The notes: a model not told the origin generated them from the letters alone. 64,000 nucleotides of DNA from Kangiella koreensis DSM 16069 (GCF_000024085.1 NC_013166.1:248001-312000), one strand, 5' to 3'; positions 45,914 through 55,270 are shown, counted from the stretch's first letter. A program made the numbers and translations.

Positions 45914-46570
45914 TTAGTCAGCCCACATCCGTAATAAGTTACTGTATGATTTGCTGAGCCGATCATACTGTTCTGACTTTCCCTGGGTCTCGAGCTCATG
46001 TGTCACGGCTTGTTTCAAATCAAATAATAATTCTCGCTGGCTAGCATCACCAACCTTACTTTGTAACCAACCGACCATGGCAATGCGTGTACCCTCGGTT
46101 ACAGGGTTAACTCGATGTAAGTAGCTGCTTGGATAAATTAGGACTTCACCCTTGTCGAGCTTCCATGAGCGTTCTCCAGTAGAATCACATAACACCAGTT
46201 CTCCGCCATTATAGTCGCTGGTAGAGGACAGGCAGTACGTAAAAGATACATCCGTACGCACGCCTGCGATATAGGCGTCATCTATATGATTACCGTATTG
46301 CATGCCTTGCTGGTACCGATTGAGCATCACTCTGGCAAACTGTTTGGGTAAACAGGCCGCTTGAAAGATTGGGCTTTTTTGAAGGTGCCTGAAGAGCATG
46401 GCTAAAGGTGCAGGCTGATCATCCACTAGCAGAATCTGCTGGTTATTCTTAAGCGAGCGTACTGCTTTGCCAGCCGTTTGCTGGCCGGAATGGAAGTCGA
46501 GCTTTGCTACCTCTTCACAGATTACATTGAGGGTATTCGGTTCGATGATGTCAGAAAGCTGAAGTATCAT
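45914..46570 (-). CDS. PiuC/YbiX-like Fe(II)/2-oxoglutarate hydroxylase (PKHD type)
   Basis: 218 residues from MILQLSDIIEP. The iron-binding H-x-D is in YGNHIDDAY, the distal His in SSYLHRVNPVTEG, and the 2-oxoglutarate Arg in TRIAMVGWLQS. The family is often tied to siderophore or TonB receptor genes and iron control. The start at 46570 is preferred over 46597 because a Fur-like box occupies 46577-46595 and a possible -10 (TATCAT, complement of 46605-46610) lies just beyond. Ribosome site weak for both. Confidence 0.88.
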   Translation of the reverse strand: MILQLSDIIEPNTLNVICEEVAKLDFHSGQQTAGKAVRSLKNNQQILLVDDQPAPLAMLFRHLQKSPIFQAACLPKQFARVMLNRYQQGMQYGNHIDDAYIAGVRTDVSFTYCLSSTSDYNGGELVLCDSTGERSWKLDKGEVLIYPSSYLHRVNPVTEGTRIAMVGWLQSKVGDASQRELLFDLKQAVTHELETQGKSEQYDRLSKSYSNLLRMWAD

Positions 46571-46576
46571 AAATAT

Positions 46577-46595
46577 GTTATTGAGAATCAATCGC
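46577..46595. promoter_or_regulatory. Fur-like box between hydroxylase and secreted-protein genes
   Basis: GTTATTGAGAATCAATCGC matches the 19-base Fur consensus GATAATGATAATCATTATC at 13 positions by hand alignment. It sits in the divergent gap of 90 bases, so it could control both the PiuC-like gene and the secreted protein. Confidence 0.5.
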
Positions 46596-46660
46596 ATCTA
46601 TGGAATGATAGCCAGTATAAAGCAATGTAAGTTAGAAAAGAAACTTCAAAGGGTAATTCT

Positions 46661-47491
46661 ATGTACGAAAAGCGAAAAATATGGCTTGGAGTCAGTTCAG
46701 CCTTGCTGGCAACTAGCGTGGCTTCAACGGAAGTGGATGCGAAATCGTTGCCATCTGATGGAAATCAACTCGTCACAGCAATAAGTAGCGTGTCTTTACT
46801 TAGCGTAGGAGAAGGTGGTGAAGGCGAGGCCGGCGAAGGTGAAGGTGGAACTAATATCGATTTAGCTAAAGATGATGCAGCTTTCTTGGCCCAATTAGGA
46901 TTGATTCGTGGTCATTTATGGGTTGGCTATAAGTTGTATCAAGAAGGCCATATAGACATGGCTAAAACGCACATGAAGCATCCTGAAGATGAGCTCTATG
47001 CTGGATTGAAGCCTGTATTTGAGGCGCGAAAAGTGAATGGTTTTGCGAATGAGTTGCAAACTCTTGCGAAGGCCGTCAATGAAGAGAAAGGCGAAGCTGC
47101 AGTGAAAAAAGCCTATAGAGCCTTACAAAGCAGAATTACTCAAAGTGAAGAAATCCAGGTGAAGTCAGCGCGTGATATTTTGCTGAGCATTAGTTTAATG
47201 ATCAGAACAGCTGCTGATGAGTATGCTATTGGGGTAAAAAAAGGTGATGTGGTTAATGTCCATGAGTATCAGGATGCTTTTGGATTTACCGAAATAGCGA
47301 TTGAAAGATTAGACTCTATCAGTAGTGAGCAGCAAGAATTAGCACAAGACGATATTGCCAATACACGACAGTGGCTGCTAGAGCTGAGAGAATTATGGCC
47401 AAGTGTGGATCCAAAAGGTAAGTTGGAAGGCGATGCCAGTCATTTATATGGAGCAGCAGCAAGAATCGAGTTAGCCGCAATGAATAACTAA
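46661..47491 (+). CDS. Secreted Gly/Glu-linker protein of unknown function
   Basis: 276 residues: signal peptide-like N-terminus (LGVSSALLATSVAS), a low-complexity acidic linker GEGGEGEAGEGEGG (about 51-64), then a helical domain with LIRGHLWVGYKLYQEGHIDMAKTHMKHPEDELYAGL, where several His and Glu residues could bind a metal. I have a sense of similar GEGG proteins near iron genes, unverified. The adjacent Fur-like box and divergent iron-type hydroxylase support an iron-related envelope role (inference). Confidence 0.65.
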   Translation: MYEKRKIWLGVSSALLATSVASTEVDAKSLPSDGNQLVTAISSVSLLSVGEGGEGEAGEGEGGTNIDLAKDDAAFLAQLGLIRGHLWVGYKLYQEGHIDMAKTHMKHPEDELYAGLKPVFEARKVNGFANELQTLAKAVNEEKGEAAVKKAYRALQSRITQSEEIQVKSARDILLSISLMIRTAADEYAIGVKKGDVVNVHEYQDAFGFTEIAIERLDSISSEQQELAQDDIANTRQWLLELRELWPSVDPKGKLEGDASHLYGAAARIELAAMNN

Positions 47492-47504
47492 AATTAATGT
47501 TTAT

Positions 47505-47533
47505 AAAAAGCCGCCCATAGTGGCGGCTTTTTT
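47505..47533 (+). terminator. Rho-independent terminator
   Basis: AAAAAGCCGCC-N6-GGCGGCTTTTTT, 13 bases after the secreted-protein gene. Confidence 0.92.
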
Positions 47534-47593
47534 ATGCCAATTTCACATGAGTCAGATGATAATGCATCTTTGTTTGATTAATGACTGACTGTA

Positions 47594-48082
47594 ATGAATA
47601 TTTTCGTATTGGATAAGGATATAAAATTATGCGCGCAGTACCATTGCGATCAGCATGTGGTGAAGATGATTCTAGAGAGCGTGCAAATGCTGTGCACCGC
47701 GTTGAATAAAAAAGGCTTCGTGACGCCCTATAGGTCAACACATGCTAAACATCCTTGTGTGCTTTGGGTCGAACACTCATACAGTAATTTTATTTGGTTG
47801 ACTGAATTAACCAGGGCATTGAACGCTGAATATCGATTTCGGTTTAACAAAACGGGTGACCACAAATCAATGAGTGTATTGCAAGAAGTAGAAGCAATGC
47901 AGTTCGAAGACTCGGGGTTAACTGAGTTTGCTCAGGCCATGCCGAATGAGTATAAGGTTAGAGGTAATGCAGTTGATGCTTATCGCAACTTTTATCGAGG
48001 TGATAAGCTGCGATTTGCCAAATGGACTAAGCGATCAATGCCATACTGGATTAATACGGGCTCTATTGAGCTTCAAGGTTGA
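47594..48082 (+). CDS. Phage-type conserved unknown protein
   Basis: 162 residues, no signal peptide. The N-terminus MNIFVLDKDIKLCAQYHCDQHVVKMILESVQ is a pattern I recognise from a family common in tailed phages and some bacteria, with conserved Asp, His and Cys residues (LDxD, HxDxHVVKM). HPCVLWVEHSYSNFIWL and RGNAVDAYRNFYRGDK follow. Function unknown; the acidic/His cluster hints at a metal site. The 3' end overlaps the convergent YheT-like gene by 20 bases. Confidence 0.7.
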   Translation: MNIFVLDKDIKLCAQYHCDQHVVKMILESVQMLCTALNKKGFVTPYRSTHAKHPCVLWVEHSYSNFIWLTELTRALNAEYRFRFNKTGDHKSMSVLQEVEAMQFEDSGLTEFAQAMPNEYKVRGNAVDAYRNFYRGDKLRFAKWTKRSMPYWINTGSIELQG

Positions 48083-49070
48083 GCTGCTCTAAAAGGAAAT
48101 CATCCAGCCAACTGTGTAGCTTAGAGTTTTTGATGAAACCGCAATGTCCGCCATGTTCTGACAAAAAGTATTCAATATTAGGATTAACGGGCAAGTCATA
48201 GATAGCCCGATAATCGATGATGGGATCATCCTTGGCTAACAATACGGTAGTATCAACATCAAGATTACTAAGATAGTCGCCAGTGATATCGTAACCATCA
48301 AAATACGCGTTGATGCTGTCGTAGTCACCATAAAAATTAACTAACTCTTCGGTCAGTTTGCGCATTGAATCGGTTCTTAGTGACTCTTCTATATCATATA
48401 GATGGGGAAAGAGTTCCTGCTTTTTGCGCAATGACCGCTTCCATTTATACATAAAGTATTTGATGTAAAGCGACAGTCCGTTCTCTAGCTTTTCTAAAAC
48501 GTCTGTAGGATCTAGGGCCGGACAAATAGCAACCGTTTTAGCTAGCCGAATATCATGCTTGGTAGCTTGTTTGGCTACTCGTAATGCAAAATTCCCGCCT
48601 AGTGAAAAGCCGGTAAGAAATAGTTTACTGGGTTGATATTTAGTTTGAATTTTTTTTACTGCATTTATGACTTCATCAAGACGATTGGAATGAAATAATT
48701 CCTGGTTTAGATGATGGCTATCACCGTGGTCTCGTAGGTTGAGTCTGACTACATTGTATCCATGATTAAATAAAGTGCTAGCGCAGGAAATCAGGTAAAG
48801 AGATTGATGACTGCCTTCCCATCCATGAATCAGAACAACTAGCGGCGCATCAGCTTGTGATTGTGCGTAAAAGCTTTGTAGCTTAACACCATCGTCGCAC
48901 TCAATGATTACTTCTTTGGATGCTTGCAACATGGGCTGAGCACGATGCTGAACGAAACGGCGTCTTAATTTGAAAGTTGCCAGTAGCGATTGAACATGTT
49001 GGTTTTGTGCCCAGGTAGGTGCTTTATAATTAACAGTATTGGGAGATGGAGTTGTTGACTCAGCTTGCAT
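48063..49070 (-). CDS. YheT-like alpha/beta hydrolase
   Basis: About 335 residues from MQAESTT; a longer frame starts at 49121. The family entry YKAPTWAQNQHVQSLLATF is followed by IHGWEGSHQSLYL (oxyanion hole), TGFSLGGNFALR (nucleophile Ser), DDPIIDY (Asp) and EHGGHCGF (His), giving a complete catalytic triad. Esterase activity on an unknown substrate. Overlaps the opposing gene by 20 bases at the 3' ends. Confidence 0.88.
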   Translation of the reverse strand: MQAESTTPSPNTVNYKAPTWAQNQHVQSLLATFKLRRRFVQHRAQPMLQASKEVIIECDDGVKLQSFYAQSQADAPLVVLIHGWEGSHQSLYLISCASTLFNHGYNVVRLNLRDHGDSHHLNQELFHSNRLDEVINAVKKIQTKYQPSKLFLTGFSLGGNFALRVAKQATKHDIRLAKTVAICPALDPTDVLEKLENGLSLYIKYFMYKWKRSLRKKQELFPHLYDIEESLRTDSMRKLTEELVNFYGDYDSINAYFDGYDITGDYLSNLDVDTTVLLAKDDPIIDYRAIYDLPVNPNIEYFLSEHGGHCGFIKNSKLHSWLDDFLLEQLNLEAQ

Positions 49071-49153
49071 AGAAATGATCGGCAAATAAGGTGGCCTTAA
49101 GCATAAGCAAAAAAGGCGCAAATGTCATTGTTACAGTCGATTATTGAGGTTCT

Positions 49154-50470
49154 TCAAACAACATCTTTGATATAGGATTCGTAACAAAAATCGACCTCTG
49201 AATCAGCTAAAGCTTTTTTAATACGTAATATATTACCCGCAGTGTCGGTAGGATGCTTGGATAGGTCACTGGCGATTGGTTGGATGCGCCTGCCTTCTGT
49301 ATCTGTTAACAATTCAACAACAGGTTCCAGCTTATGTTCTTCATTAACCGAAAGTATCAGCGCAAGTTGCCCATTGTTCATTTGGACCAGACTGCCAACA
49401 GGGTAAATGCCAACCATATGGATGAACTGTTGTACCAGCTCAGCATCGTAATGATTGGTTTGCTCTTTATAAAGAATGGAAAGAGCCTGACTGGCTGGAA
49501 TGCCTTTATGGTAGCAACGGTCACTGGTCATAGCGTCATAACTATCAACTATCGCAATAATTCGGTCATAGAGTGATAGTAGTTGAGACTCAACATTTCG
49601 GGGGTAGCCATCGCCGTTCATTCGCTCGTGATGATTGCGGGCTACGGCACAAATTTGTTCATCGACTCCACCATGTTGCTTGAGGAAGTCGTAGCCGAGA
49701 ACAGTATGTTTTTTTACTTCAGCAAACTCTTCCGGGCTTAAACTCGCAGGTTTATTGAGAATGTCCTGTCGTACCTTCATTTTACCAACATCATGCAGCA
49801 TGCCGCACATACCCAGAACTTCAAGGTTTTCCCGCGGGAGTTGAAGGTGTTTGCCAAAAGCAATAGCTAAAATACCGACGCGAACACAATGCTCTGAGGT
49901 GTATTCATCTTGGTGCTTAATTTTTGAGAGCCAGAACATTGCGGTTTCATTACGCAGAATGCTATCAACAGTTTGTGACACAAGATCTTTAGAACCTTCG
50001 ATATCAATTTGACTGTCGCGCTGGACGTCCTTCATGAGTTGATAAATGTGGCTATAAGAACGATCAAAGGTGGTTTTTACTTTCTTGAGTTCTTCGCGTA
50101 GGAATTGACTTGCTTGGGTTGGGCGTAAATCAAGTTTTGGGTAAATGACTTTTTGATTATCGAATTCTACGATGGTTTTGTAGTAGGTTCGATAGGATTG
50201 AGCGTCAATGAATACGTGTTGGCAGTATTTTTGTAACAGGTGGATTTCGTTCTGGGTGGAGATTTTGAGTTCCTGAAACATGACTGGAACTTCTGTCCAG
50301 GGTCTATCAAGTTCAACAACCGTCATACCAACCCGCAAGCGAGAAGCTAGTATCTTCCGCTTTTCTATGACTTTTTCTGTAGTTTTTTTAGGTTTTAAGT
50401 TACTATCTCTTTGATTAGCCTGAGCTTTTTGACTGCTGCGCTTAAATCCTAATAAGTCGAATACTGCCAT
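49154..50470 (-). CDS. HD-GYP cyclic-di-GMP phosphodiesterase, paralogue 1 (DUF3391)
   Basis: 438 residues. N-terminal DUF3391 segment (LASRLRVGMTVVELDRPWTEVPVMFQEL, QKYCQHVFID), then an HD-GYP domain with HCVRVGILA, the metal-binding MLHDVGKM, HTVLGYDFL, NHHERMNGDGYPRN and DAMTSDRCY. All HD and GYP residues are present, so hydrolysis of c-di-GMP is expected. Third in the direction of transcription of three tandem paralogues, and closest to paralogue 2. Confidence 0.93.
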   Translation of the reverse strand: MAVFDLLGFKRSSQKAQANQRDSNLKPKKTTEKVIEKRKILASRLRVGMTVVELDRPWTEVPVMFQELKISTQNEIHLLQKYCQHVFIDAQSYRTYYKTIVEFDNQKVIYPKLDLRPTQASQFLREELKKVKTTFDRSYSHIYQLMKDVQRDSQIDIEGSKDLVSQTVDSILRNETAMFWLSKIKHQDEYTSEHCVRVGILAIAFGKHLQLPRENLEVLGMCGMLHDVGKMKVRQDILNKPASLSPEEFAEVKKHTVLGYDFLKQHGGVDEQICAVARNHHERMNGDGYPRNVESQLLSLYDRIIAIVDSYDAMTSDRCYHKGIPASQALSILYKEQTNHYDAELVQQFIHMVGIYPVGSLVQMNNGQLALILSVNEEHKLEPVVELLTDTEGRRIQPIASDLSKHPTDTAGNILRIKKALADSEVDFCYESYIKDVV

Positions 50471-50579
50471 ATCCTAATCTCCCTTGCTACTTAATGATAG
50501 TACTTATTGCAAGGAAATGACAAGCAAATCTGACTAAAAAATAGACAAAAATAAAGTGCTACATATAATCTAGTAACCG

Positions 50580-51947
50580 TTAGGCCACCTGGTATGAGGG
50601 GGAAGAACGTAATAAGACTGCTTTTAAATCAAAGTCTACCTCATGATCGGCCAGAGAGCGTTTGATTCTCAAGATATTTCCATAAGAGTCGAAGACTTGT
50701 TTAGATAGGTCGACAGCAACGGGTGGAATTAATTTTCGATACTGATCAGTCAGTAACTCTACAACTGGTTCAAGTTTATGATCTTCATTGGTTGAAAGTA
50801 CTACCGCAATTTGGCCATTAGAAATTTTCACCAGGCTACCCACTGGGTATATACCTACCATTTGGATAAACAGCTGCACTAGCTGGCTATCATAATGATT
50901 ATGTTGCTCATTATATAATATGGATACAGCCTGAGAGGCGGGCATGCCAAGTCGATAACAGCGATCGCTGGTCATGGCATCATAACTATCAACAATAGCA
51001 ATCATTCGGTCGTAAAGAGAGAGACTTTCATCTGATATTTTGCGGGGATAACCCTCACCGCTGATATGTTCGTGATGGTTATGGGCAGCCTGTTGCACTT
51101 CTGTTGCAACCTGACCATGAGATGATAGGTAGTTATAACCTAACACTGTGTGTTGCTTAATAAGGTCAAATTCTTCCTGAGTAAGCGTGGTGGTTTTATT
51201 CAAAACGGTGGTTGGTATTTGCATTTTTCCGACGTCGTGCAACATGCCACATAACCCCAATAATTCTAGTTGCTCCCTGTCAAGTTGCAGGTACTTACCA
51301 AAAGTTATGGCAAGAATTCCCACCCGTAAGCAATGCTCTGCTGTGTACTCGTCTTGATTTTTAATTTTACTCAACCAGAACATTGCTGTGTCATTGCGTA
51401 GAATACTGTCGACACAGTCCGCCACCACTTCTCTTGCGGCTTCAATATCGATTTGGCTATCACGAGCGACCTGCTCAAGAACTTGATGAATATGCTTCAA
51501 GCTACGATCAAATGCCTTTTTAGCTTTGGGTAATTCTGCCCTGAGAGCCTGACTAGTTTGTTTGGCGTTGAAAGCTTTTTTATTATGAGCGTGCTTTGGT
51601 TTATTGCTATGGAAAAGGTTGTCCGAGGTGACGCTGGTATAAGAAAGGTAATCAACATAAACCTCTTCACAGTATTGCTGGAGTAAAGCGATATCGCTAC
51701 GAGTGTGAATGGTGATTTCCTGGAAATCAACCGGAACTTCAGTCCAAGGTCGATCTAGCTGTATAACCGTCATACCAATTTGTAGATCAGTGACTTTGAG
51801 TTTCTTCTTTTCTAGTTTTTGGTGGTGTTTTGGGTTGGGGTTATGAGTCTTGGTAGACTGATAGTGGTGTGCTGATTCATGAATCGAATCACGATCACGA
51901 CGTGCGGCTTTGCCCATCCATTGGGTGATTTTGTCCAAAAAACTCAT
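50580..51947 (-). CDS. HD-GYP cyclic-di-GMP phosphodiesterase, paralogue 2 (DUF3391)
   Basis: 455 residues with a His-rich N-terminal extension (ESAHHYQSTKTHNPNPKHHQK). DUF3391 has VTDLQIGMTVIQLDRPWTEVPVDFQEI; the HD-GYP domain has HCLRVGILA, MLHDVGKMQIP, HNHHEHISGEGYPRK and DAMTSDRCYRLG, intact. Very similar to paralogue 1, so a recent duplication is likely. AAGGAGG precedes the ATG. The 110-base gap to paralogue 1 holds no obvious terminator. Confidence 0.93.
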   Translation of the reverse strand: MSFLDKITQWMGKAARRDRDSIHESAHHYQSTKTHNPNPKHHQKLEKKKLKVTDLQIGMTVIQLDRPWTEVPVDFQEITIHTRSDIALLQQYCEEVYVDYLSYTSVTSDNLFHSNKPKHAHNKKAFNAKQTSQALRAELPKAKKAFDRSLKHIHQVLEQVARDSQIDIEAAREVVADCVDSILRNDTAMFWLSKIKNQDEYTAEHCLRVGILAITFGKYLQLDREQLELLGLCGMLHDVGKMQIPTTVLNKTTTLTQEEFDLIKQHTVLGYNYLSSHGQVATEVQQAAHNHHEHISGEGYPRKISDESLSLYDRMIAIVDSYDAMTSDRCYRLGMPASQAVSILYNEQHNHYDSQLVQLFIQMVGIYPVGSLVKISNGQIAVVLSTNEDHKLEPVVELLTDQYRKLIPPVAVDLSKQVFDSYGNILRIKRSLADHEVDFDLKAVLLRSSPSYQVA

Positions 51948-52030
51948 GGCAACCTCCTTGTGTCGAATTTTTATACTATTCGCTTATAAGGGAAGGTGCA
52001 AGAAAAAAATAGCCTATACAAAATAGGGGC

Positions 52031-53320
52031 TTAGCCATTACCCCGGATAAAGTCCTCTAAGTTAATATCTCGCGAACTATCTCTTAGCGGTTTTTTAATG
52101 GCATAGAGGTTATTGTCTTGATCATATTGCTCTTTCGTTAAATCAATGACAATAGGACGACGGAAATTACCTTTGGTATCAAGAATAATCTCGATCTTGG
52201 GCTTAAGCTTTTGATCGGGGTTAGCCGCTAACACAATGCCGGTTTCACCATTGGTCATTTCAACTAAGCTTCCTGGGGGATAGATGCCGACCATTTGAAT
52301 AAACTTTTCCACCAGATCAGTATCAAAGTGTGTGCCACGTTCTTTAAAAAGAATACCCAGTGCCTCAAGAGGAGCTAGGCCATCACGGAAACTGCGATCA
52401 CTGGTTATGGCATCGTAAGCGTCAATGATACCGATAATTTTAGGATACATGCCGATACGTTCACTTTCCAGGCGTTGTGGATAGCCTTTACCATCAACCC
52501 GTTCATGGTGGGCATGGGCAACGTCACTGACAATTTCATCAAAGCCACCGTGCTGTTTTAAGAAAATGTAACCAAGCACCGTATGTTCTTTCATGACTTT
52601 AAATTCATCGTCAGTCAATGGACCTGGTTTATTGAGAATTTCAGGTGGAATTTTCATTTTACCGACATCATGCAATAGCCCACACATGCCGATATTTTCA
52701 AGTTCTTGATGGCTGAAGCCTAACATCTGGCCGAAAGCAATGGCCATAATGCTAACTCGCAAGCAGTGTTCGGAAGTATATTCATCACTGTCCTTGATAC
52801 GTGATAACCAGAACATGGCATTGGGGTTGGCGAGGATACTGGTTACACATTCAGAAACCAGGTGCTTGGATTCATCGATGTTAATGGCTTTATTGTTTTT
52901 TACCGCGTCAAGTAGCTCTTTAATGCTTTTCTTAGAAGCTTTAAAGATACGTTCAGCGCGGGGTAACTCCTGATGCAGGCTATGATGAGCTTCTTCGGCT
53001 TCAGAGCGTGCCTGTTTATATTCGGCGCTGGGATAATCGTGTTTGATGGTCTCCCAGTACTCTTCGTCAAGCTCGACATAGACATGATTACAGTAGACAG
53101 CAAGTGTATCCAGATCTTCCTGATTTTGTAATGGGAATCCTTGAAACAACACAGGAACTTCAGTCCATGGGCGATCAAGCTCGGCAATTTGCATACCAAG
53201 CGTTAATTCGTCGACAGGGATCTTGATTTTGACCAAACGGGTGCGCTTCTTGCGCTGGGTCTCTGACTCCCGTGTGGTAGAAGTATCGTCTTGCTCTTTT
53301 TTGCTTCGTTTAAAAATCAT
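52031..53320 (-). CDS. HD-GYP cyclic-di-GMP phosphodiesterase, paralogue 3 (DUF3391)
   Basis: 429 residues, the most divergent of the three. N-terminal basic stretch, DUF3391 (IPVDELTLGMQIAELDRPWTEVPVLFQGF), then HCLRVSIMA, LLHDVGKMKIP, HAHHERVDGKGYPQR and DAITSDRSFRDG. Catalytic motifs are intact. First transcribed of the tandem set; lowers c-di-GMP to shift cells towards motility or dispersal (family knowledge). Confidence 0.93.
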   Translation of the reverse strand: MIFKRSKKEQDDTSTTRESETQRKKRTRLVKIKIPVDELTLGMQIAELDRPWTEVPVLFQGFPLQNQEDLDTLAVYCNHVYVELDEEYWETIKHDYPSAEYKQARSEAEEAHHSLHQELPRAERIFKASKKSIKELLDAVKNNKAINIDESKHLVSECVTSILANPNAMFWLSRIKDSDEYTSEHCLRVSIMAIAFGQMLGFSHQELENIGMCGLLHDVGKMKIPPEILNKPGPLTDDEFKVMKEHTVLGYIFLKQHGGFDEIVSDVAHAHHERVDGKGYPQRLESERIGMYPKIIGIIDAYDAITSDRSFRDGLAPLEALGILFKERGTHFDTDLVEKFIQMVGIYPPGSLVEMTNGETGIVLAANPDQKLKPKIEIILDTKGNFRRPIVIDLTKEQYDQDNNLYAIKKPLRDSSRDINLEDFIRGNG

Positions 53321-53397
53321 TGAGATACATCACTTGAGTCTTGTTAAACCATACTAAAATAATTCATCGAAATAGCAAAGCGTTCTATAGCGCAATT

Positions 53398-53426
53398 TTG
53401 TAACTTTGTGTTGTAATGCATATTAG
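53398..53426 (+). promoter_or_regulatory. Possible nuo operon promoter
   Basis: TTGTAA (53398-53403), a 17-base spacer, TATTAG (53421-53426). This would give a leader of about 115 bases before nuoA, containing the six-codon ORF. Moderate match only. Confidence 0.3.
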
Positions 53427-53532
53427 CAGGGCTGAAAGGACGAAGTATGGGGACTAGCCAAATCTCTGAACTGCTGGTAAGGTATTTCAAAATAAGTAAA
53501 AACTTATTGATATATAAGGAAACAGGGCGCGC

Positions 53533-53553
53533 ATGAGACTCATAAATCTATGA
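53533..53553 (+). CDS. Six-codon leader ORF overlapping nuoA start
   Basis: ATG-AGA-CTC-ATA-AAT-CTA-TGA encodes MRLINL. Its stop overlaps the nuoA ATG (ATGA), and CAGGG lies 5 bases before its start, whereas nuoA itself has no visible ribosome-binding site. Translational coupling of nuoA to this tiny ORF is a possible reading. It may also be chance. Confidence 0.35.
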   Translation: MRLINL

Positions 53554-53906
53554 TTGAACAATATGCACCAATCCTCGTTTTTATCATCATTGGGCTGTTA
53601 TTCGGCACAGGACTATTGTTAGTCGGATATTTTGCCAGCCCAACCAATCCTGATCCCGAAAAAGAAAAAGCATTCGAGTGCGGCTTTGATGCGTTTGAAG
53701 ATTCCCGAATGAAATTTGATGTGCGCTTCTACCTGGTGGCCATTCTTTTCATTATATTTGATCTGGAAATTGCTTTTTTATTCCCTTGGGCTGTGGTGTT
53801 TGATGATTTAGGTTGGTTTGGTGTGGTTAGTATGGGGGTCTTCTTGTTATTACTTTTGATTGGTTTTGCCTACGAGTGGAAAAAAGGCGCTCTTGAGTGG
53901 GAGTAG
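53550..53906 (+). CDS. nuoA: NADH-quinone oxidoreductase subunit A
   Basis: 118-residue inner-membrane subunit of complex I with three helices. The loop [43 protein letters not shown] carries the conserved Cys and acidic residues near the quinone channel. First gene of the nuo operon. Confidence 0.97.
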   Translation: MIEQYAPILVFIIIGLLFGTGLLLVGYFASPTNPDPEKEKAFECGFDAFEDSRMKFDVRFYLVAILFIIFDLEIAFLFPWAVVFDDLGWFGVVSMGVFLLLLLIGFAYEWKKGALEWE

Positions 53907-53986
53907 TGAATGCTATGAACAAGTTGTTAGTAGAGTCTTTTCAAGAAGCATTGTGTATTCGACCGATACTGTGTTCAGTAAATGCA

Positions 53987-54015
53987 GTAATTAATAAGTG
54001 CGGTAATTAATAGGT
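53987..54015 (+). repeat. Direct repeat before nuoB
   Basis: GTAATTAATAAGT (53987-53999) and GTAATTAATAGGT (54003-54015) are direct repeats with one difference, at a 16-base period. They end just before nuoB; the second copy supplies the AGGT ribosome site. Probably a local duplication. The 115-base nuoA-nuoB gap holds no ORF. Confidence 0.6.
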
Positions 54016-54021
54016 ACGACA

Positions 54022-54582
54022 ATGGGACTGGAACAACAATTACAGGGTGACGGATTTGTAACGACCAGTATCAAAGACCTCTTTGACTGGGCGCGTACAG
54101 GTTCAATGTGGCCAGTAACTTTTGGCCTGGCATGTTGTGCCATCGAAATGATGCATGCCGGTGCGGCGCGTTATGATATGGATCGCTTCGGAGTAATCTT
54201 CAGGCCGAGTCCACGTCAGTCCGACGTGATGATTGTGGCCGGTACTCTAACCAATAAAATGGCGCCAGCGTTGCGCCGCGTTTACGACCAGATGCCGGAA
54301 CCTAAGTGGGTCATCTCCATGGGCTCCTGTGCCAACGGTGGCGGTTATTATCATTATTCATATTCTGTTGTTCGCGGTTGTGACCGCATTGTCCCAGTCG
54401 ATATTTATGTGCCGGGTTGCCCACCTACAGCAGAAGCTCTCCTTTACGGCATTATTCAATTGCAAAATAAAATTCGCCGTCAAAAAGTAATCCCTCGTTC
54501 TATGGCTCACGACGAAGACTCTGTTGCGCAGACTGGCTCAGCGAAATCGATTTCCTCAAACAAAGAGGTGTCTCTTGGCTGA
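54022..54582 (+). CDS. nuoB: NADH-quinone oxidoreductase subunit B
   Basis: 186-residue peripheral subunit holding iron-sulfur cluster N2 next to the quinone site. Ligands are the adjacent Cys pair in [11 protein letters not shown], Cys in [16 protein letters not shown] and Cys in [12 protein letters not shown]-terminal Ser-rich tail of about 25 residues. Overlaps the nuoC start by 8 bases. Confidence 0.98.
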   Translation: MGLEQQLQGDGFVTTSIKDLFDWARTGSMWPVTFGLACCAIEMMHAGAARYDMDRFGVIFRPSPRQSDVMIVAGTLTNKMAPALRRVYDQMPEPKWVISMGSCANGGGYYHYSYSVVRGCDRIVPVDIYVPGCPPTAEALLYGIIQLQNKIRRQKVIPRSMAHDEDSVAQTGSAKSISSNKEVSLG

Positions 54583-55270
54583 ATCACTGGTTAACACACT
54601 GGGCAACATCTTTGGTGACAAGCTAATTGCTTGCGATAAGGCTTTCGGTGAGGTGACTATTGAAGTGGCACAAGATGATTTGCTGGAAGTTGCCAAAGAA
54701 TTGCGTGACCAAGACGAACTCAAGTTTGAGCAGCTTATTGATCTGACTGTGGTTGATTATATGACTTATGGTCAGGACGAGTGGGCAACTACTGAAGCAA
54801 CCGGTACAGGTTTTGGACGTGCTCGTGAGGCAATCAGTTCGCCGGTTCACCAAGAATGGCAGCGAGATCGATTCGCGGTGGTTTATCATCTATTATCGAT
54901 TAGTCATAATTGGCGCTTACGTGTTAAGTGTTTTGTTAAAGAAAATCGTCCAATGTTACCCTCGGTCATTCCCGTCTGGAATAGTGCTAACTGGTATGAA
55001 CGTGAAGCCTTTGACCTGTTTGGTATCTTGTTTGAAGGCCATCCGGATTTACGTCGCATATTGACTGATTATGGTTTTATTGGTCATCCTTTCCGCAAAG
55101 ATTTCCCTTTGATAGGCAATGTTGAGTTGCGCTATGACGCTAAACAAAAACGCTGTGTTTATGAGCCGGTTTCAATCGAGCCGCGTGTGCTAGTACCAAG
55201 AGTCATTCGCAAAGAAAAAGATCCTGCGGTCTACGTCAGCAGTCCTGAGCAAGGAGGCAAGCGTGGCTGA
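54575..55270 (+). CDS. nuoC: NADH-quinone oxidoreductase subunit C
   Basis: About 231 residues from a TTG start at 54575, chosen because AGAGG lies 6 bases upstream and [16 protein letters not shown] gives a normal N-terminus; the frame's ATG at 54524 would add 17 residues lying within nuo[42 protein letters not shown] is the conserved 30-kDa subunit signature. Separate from nuoD, unlike the E. coli fusion. Confidence 0.95.
   Translation: MAESLVNTLGNIFGDKLIACDKAFGEVTIEVAQDDLLEVAKELRDQDELKFEQLIDLTVVDYMTYGQDEWATTEATGTGFGRAREAISSPVHQEWQRDRFAVVYHLLSISHNWRLRVKCFVKENRPMLPSVIPVWNSANWYEREAFDLFGILFEGHPDLRRILTDYGFIGHPFRKDFPLIGNVELRYDAKQKRCVYEPVSIEPRVLVPRVIRKEKDPAVYVSSPEQGGKRG

Noticed and set aside
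54524..54574. Upstream ATG start for nuoC inside nuoB
   Set aside because: No ribosome site and a non-conserved extension; the TTG at 54575 has AGAGG and gives the normal N-terminus.
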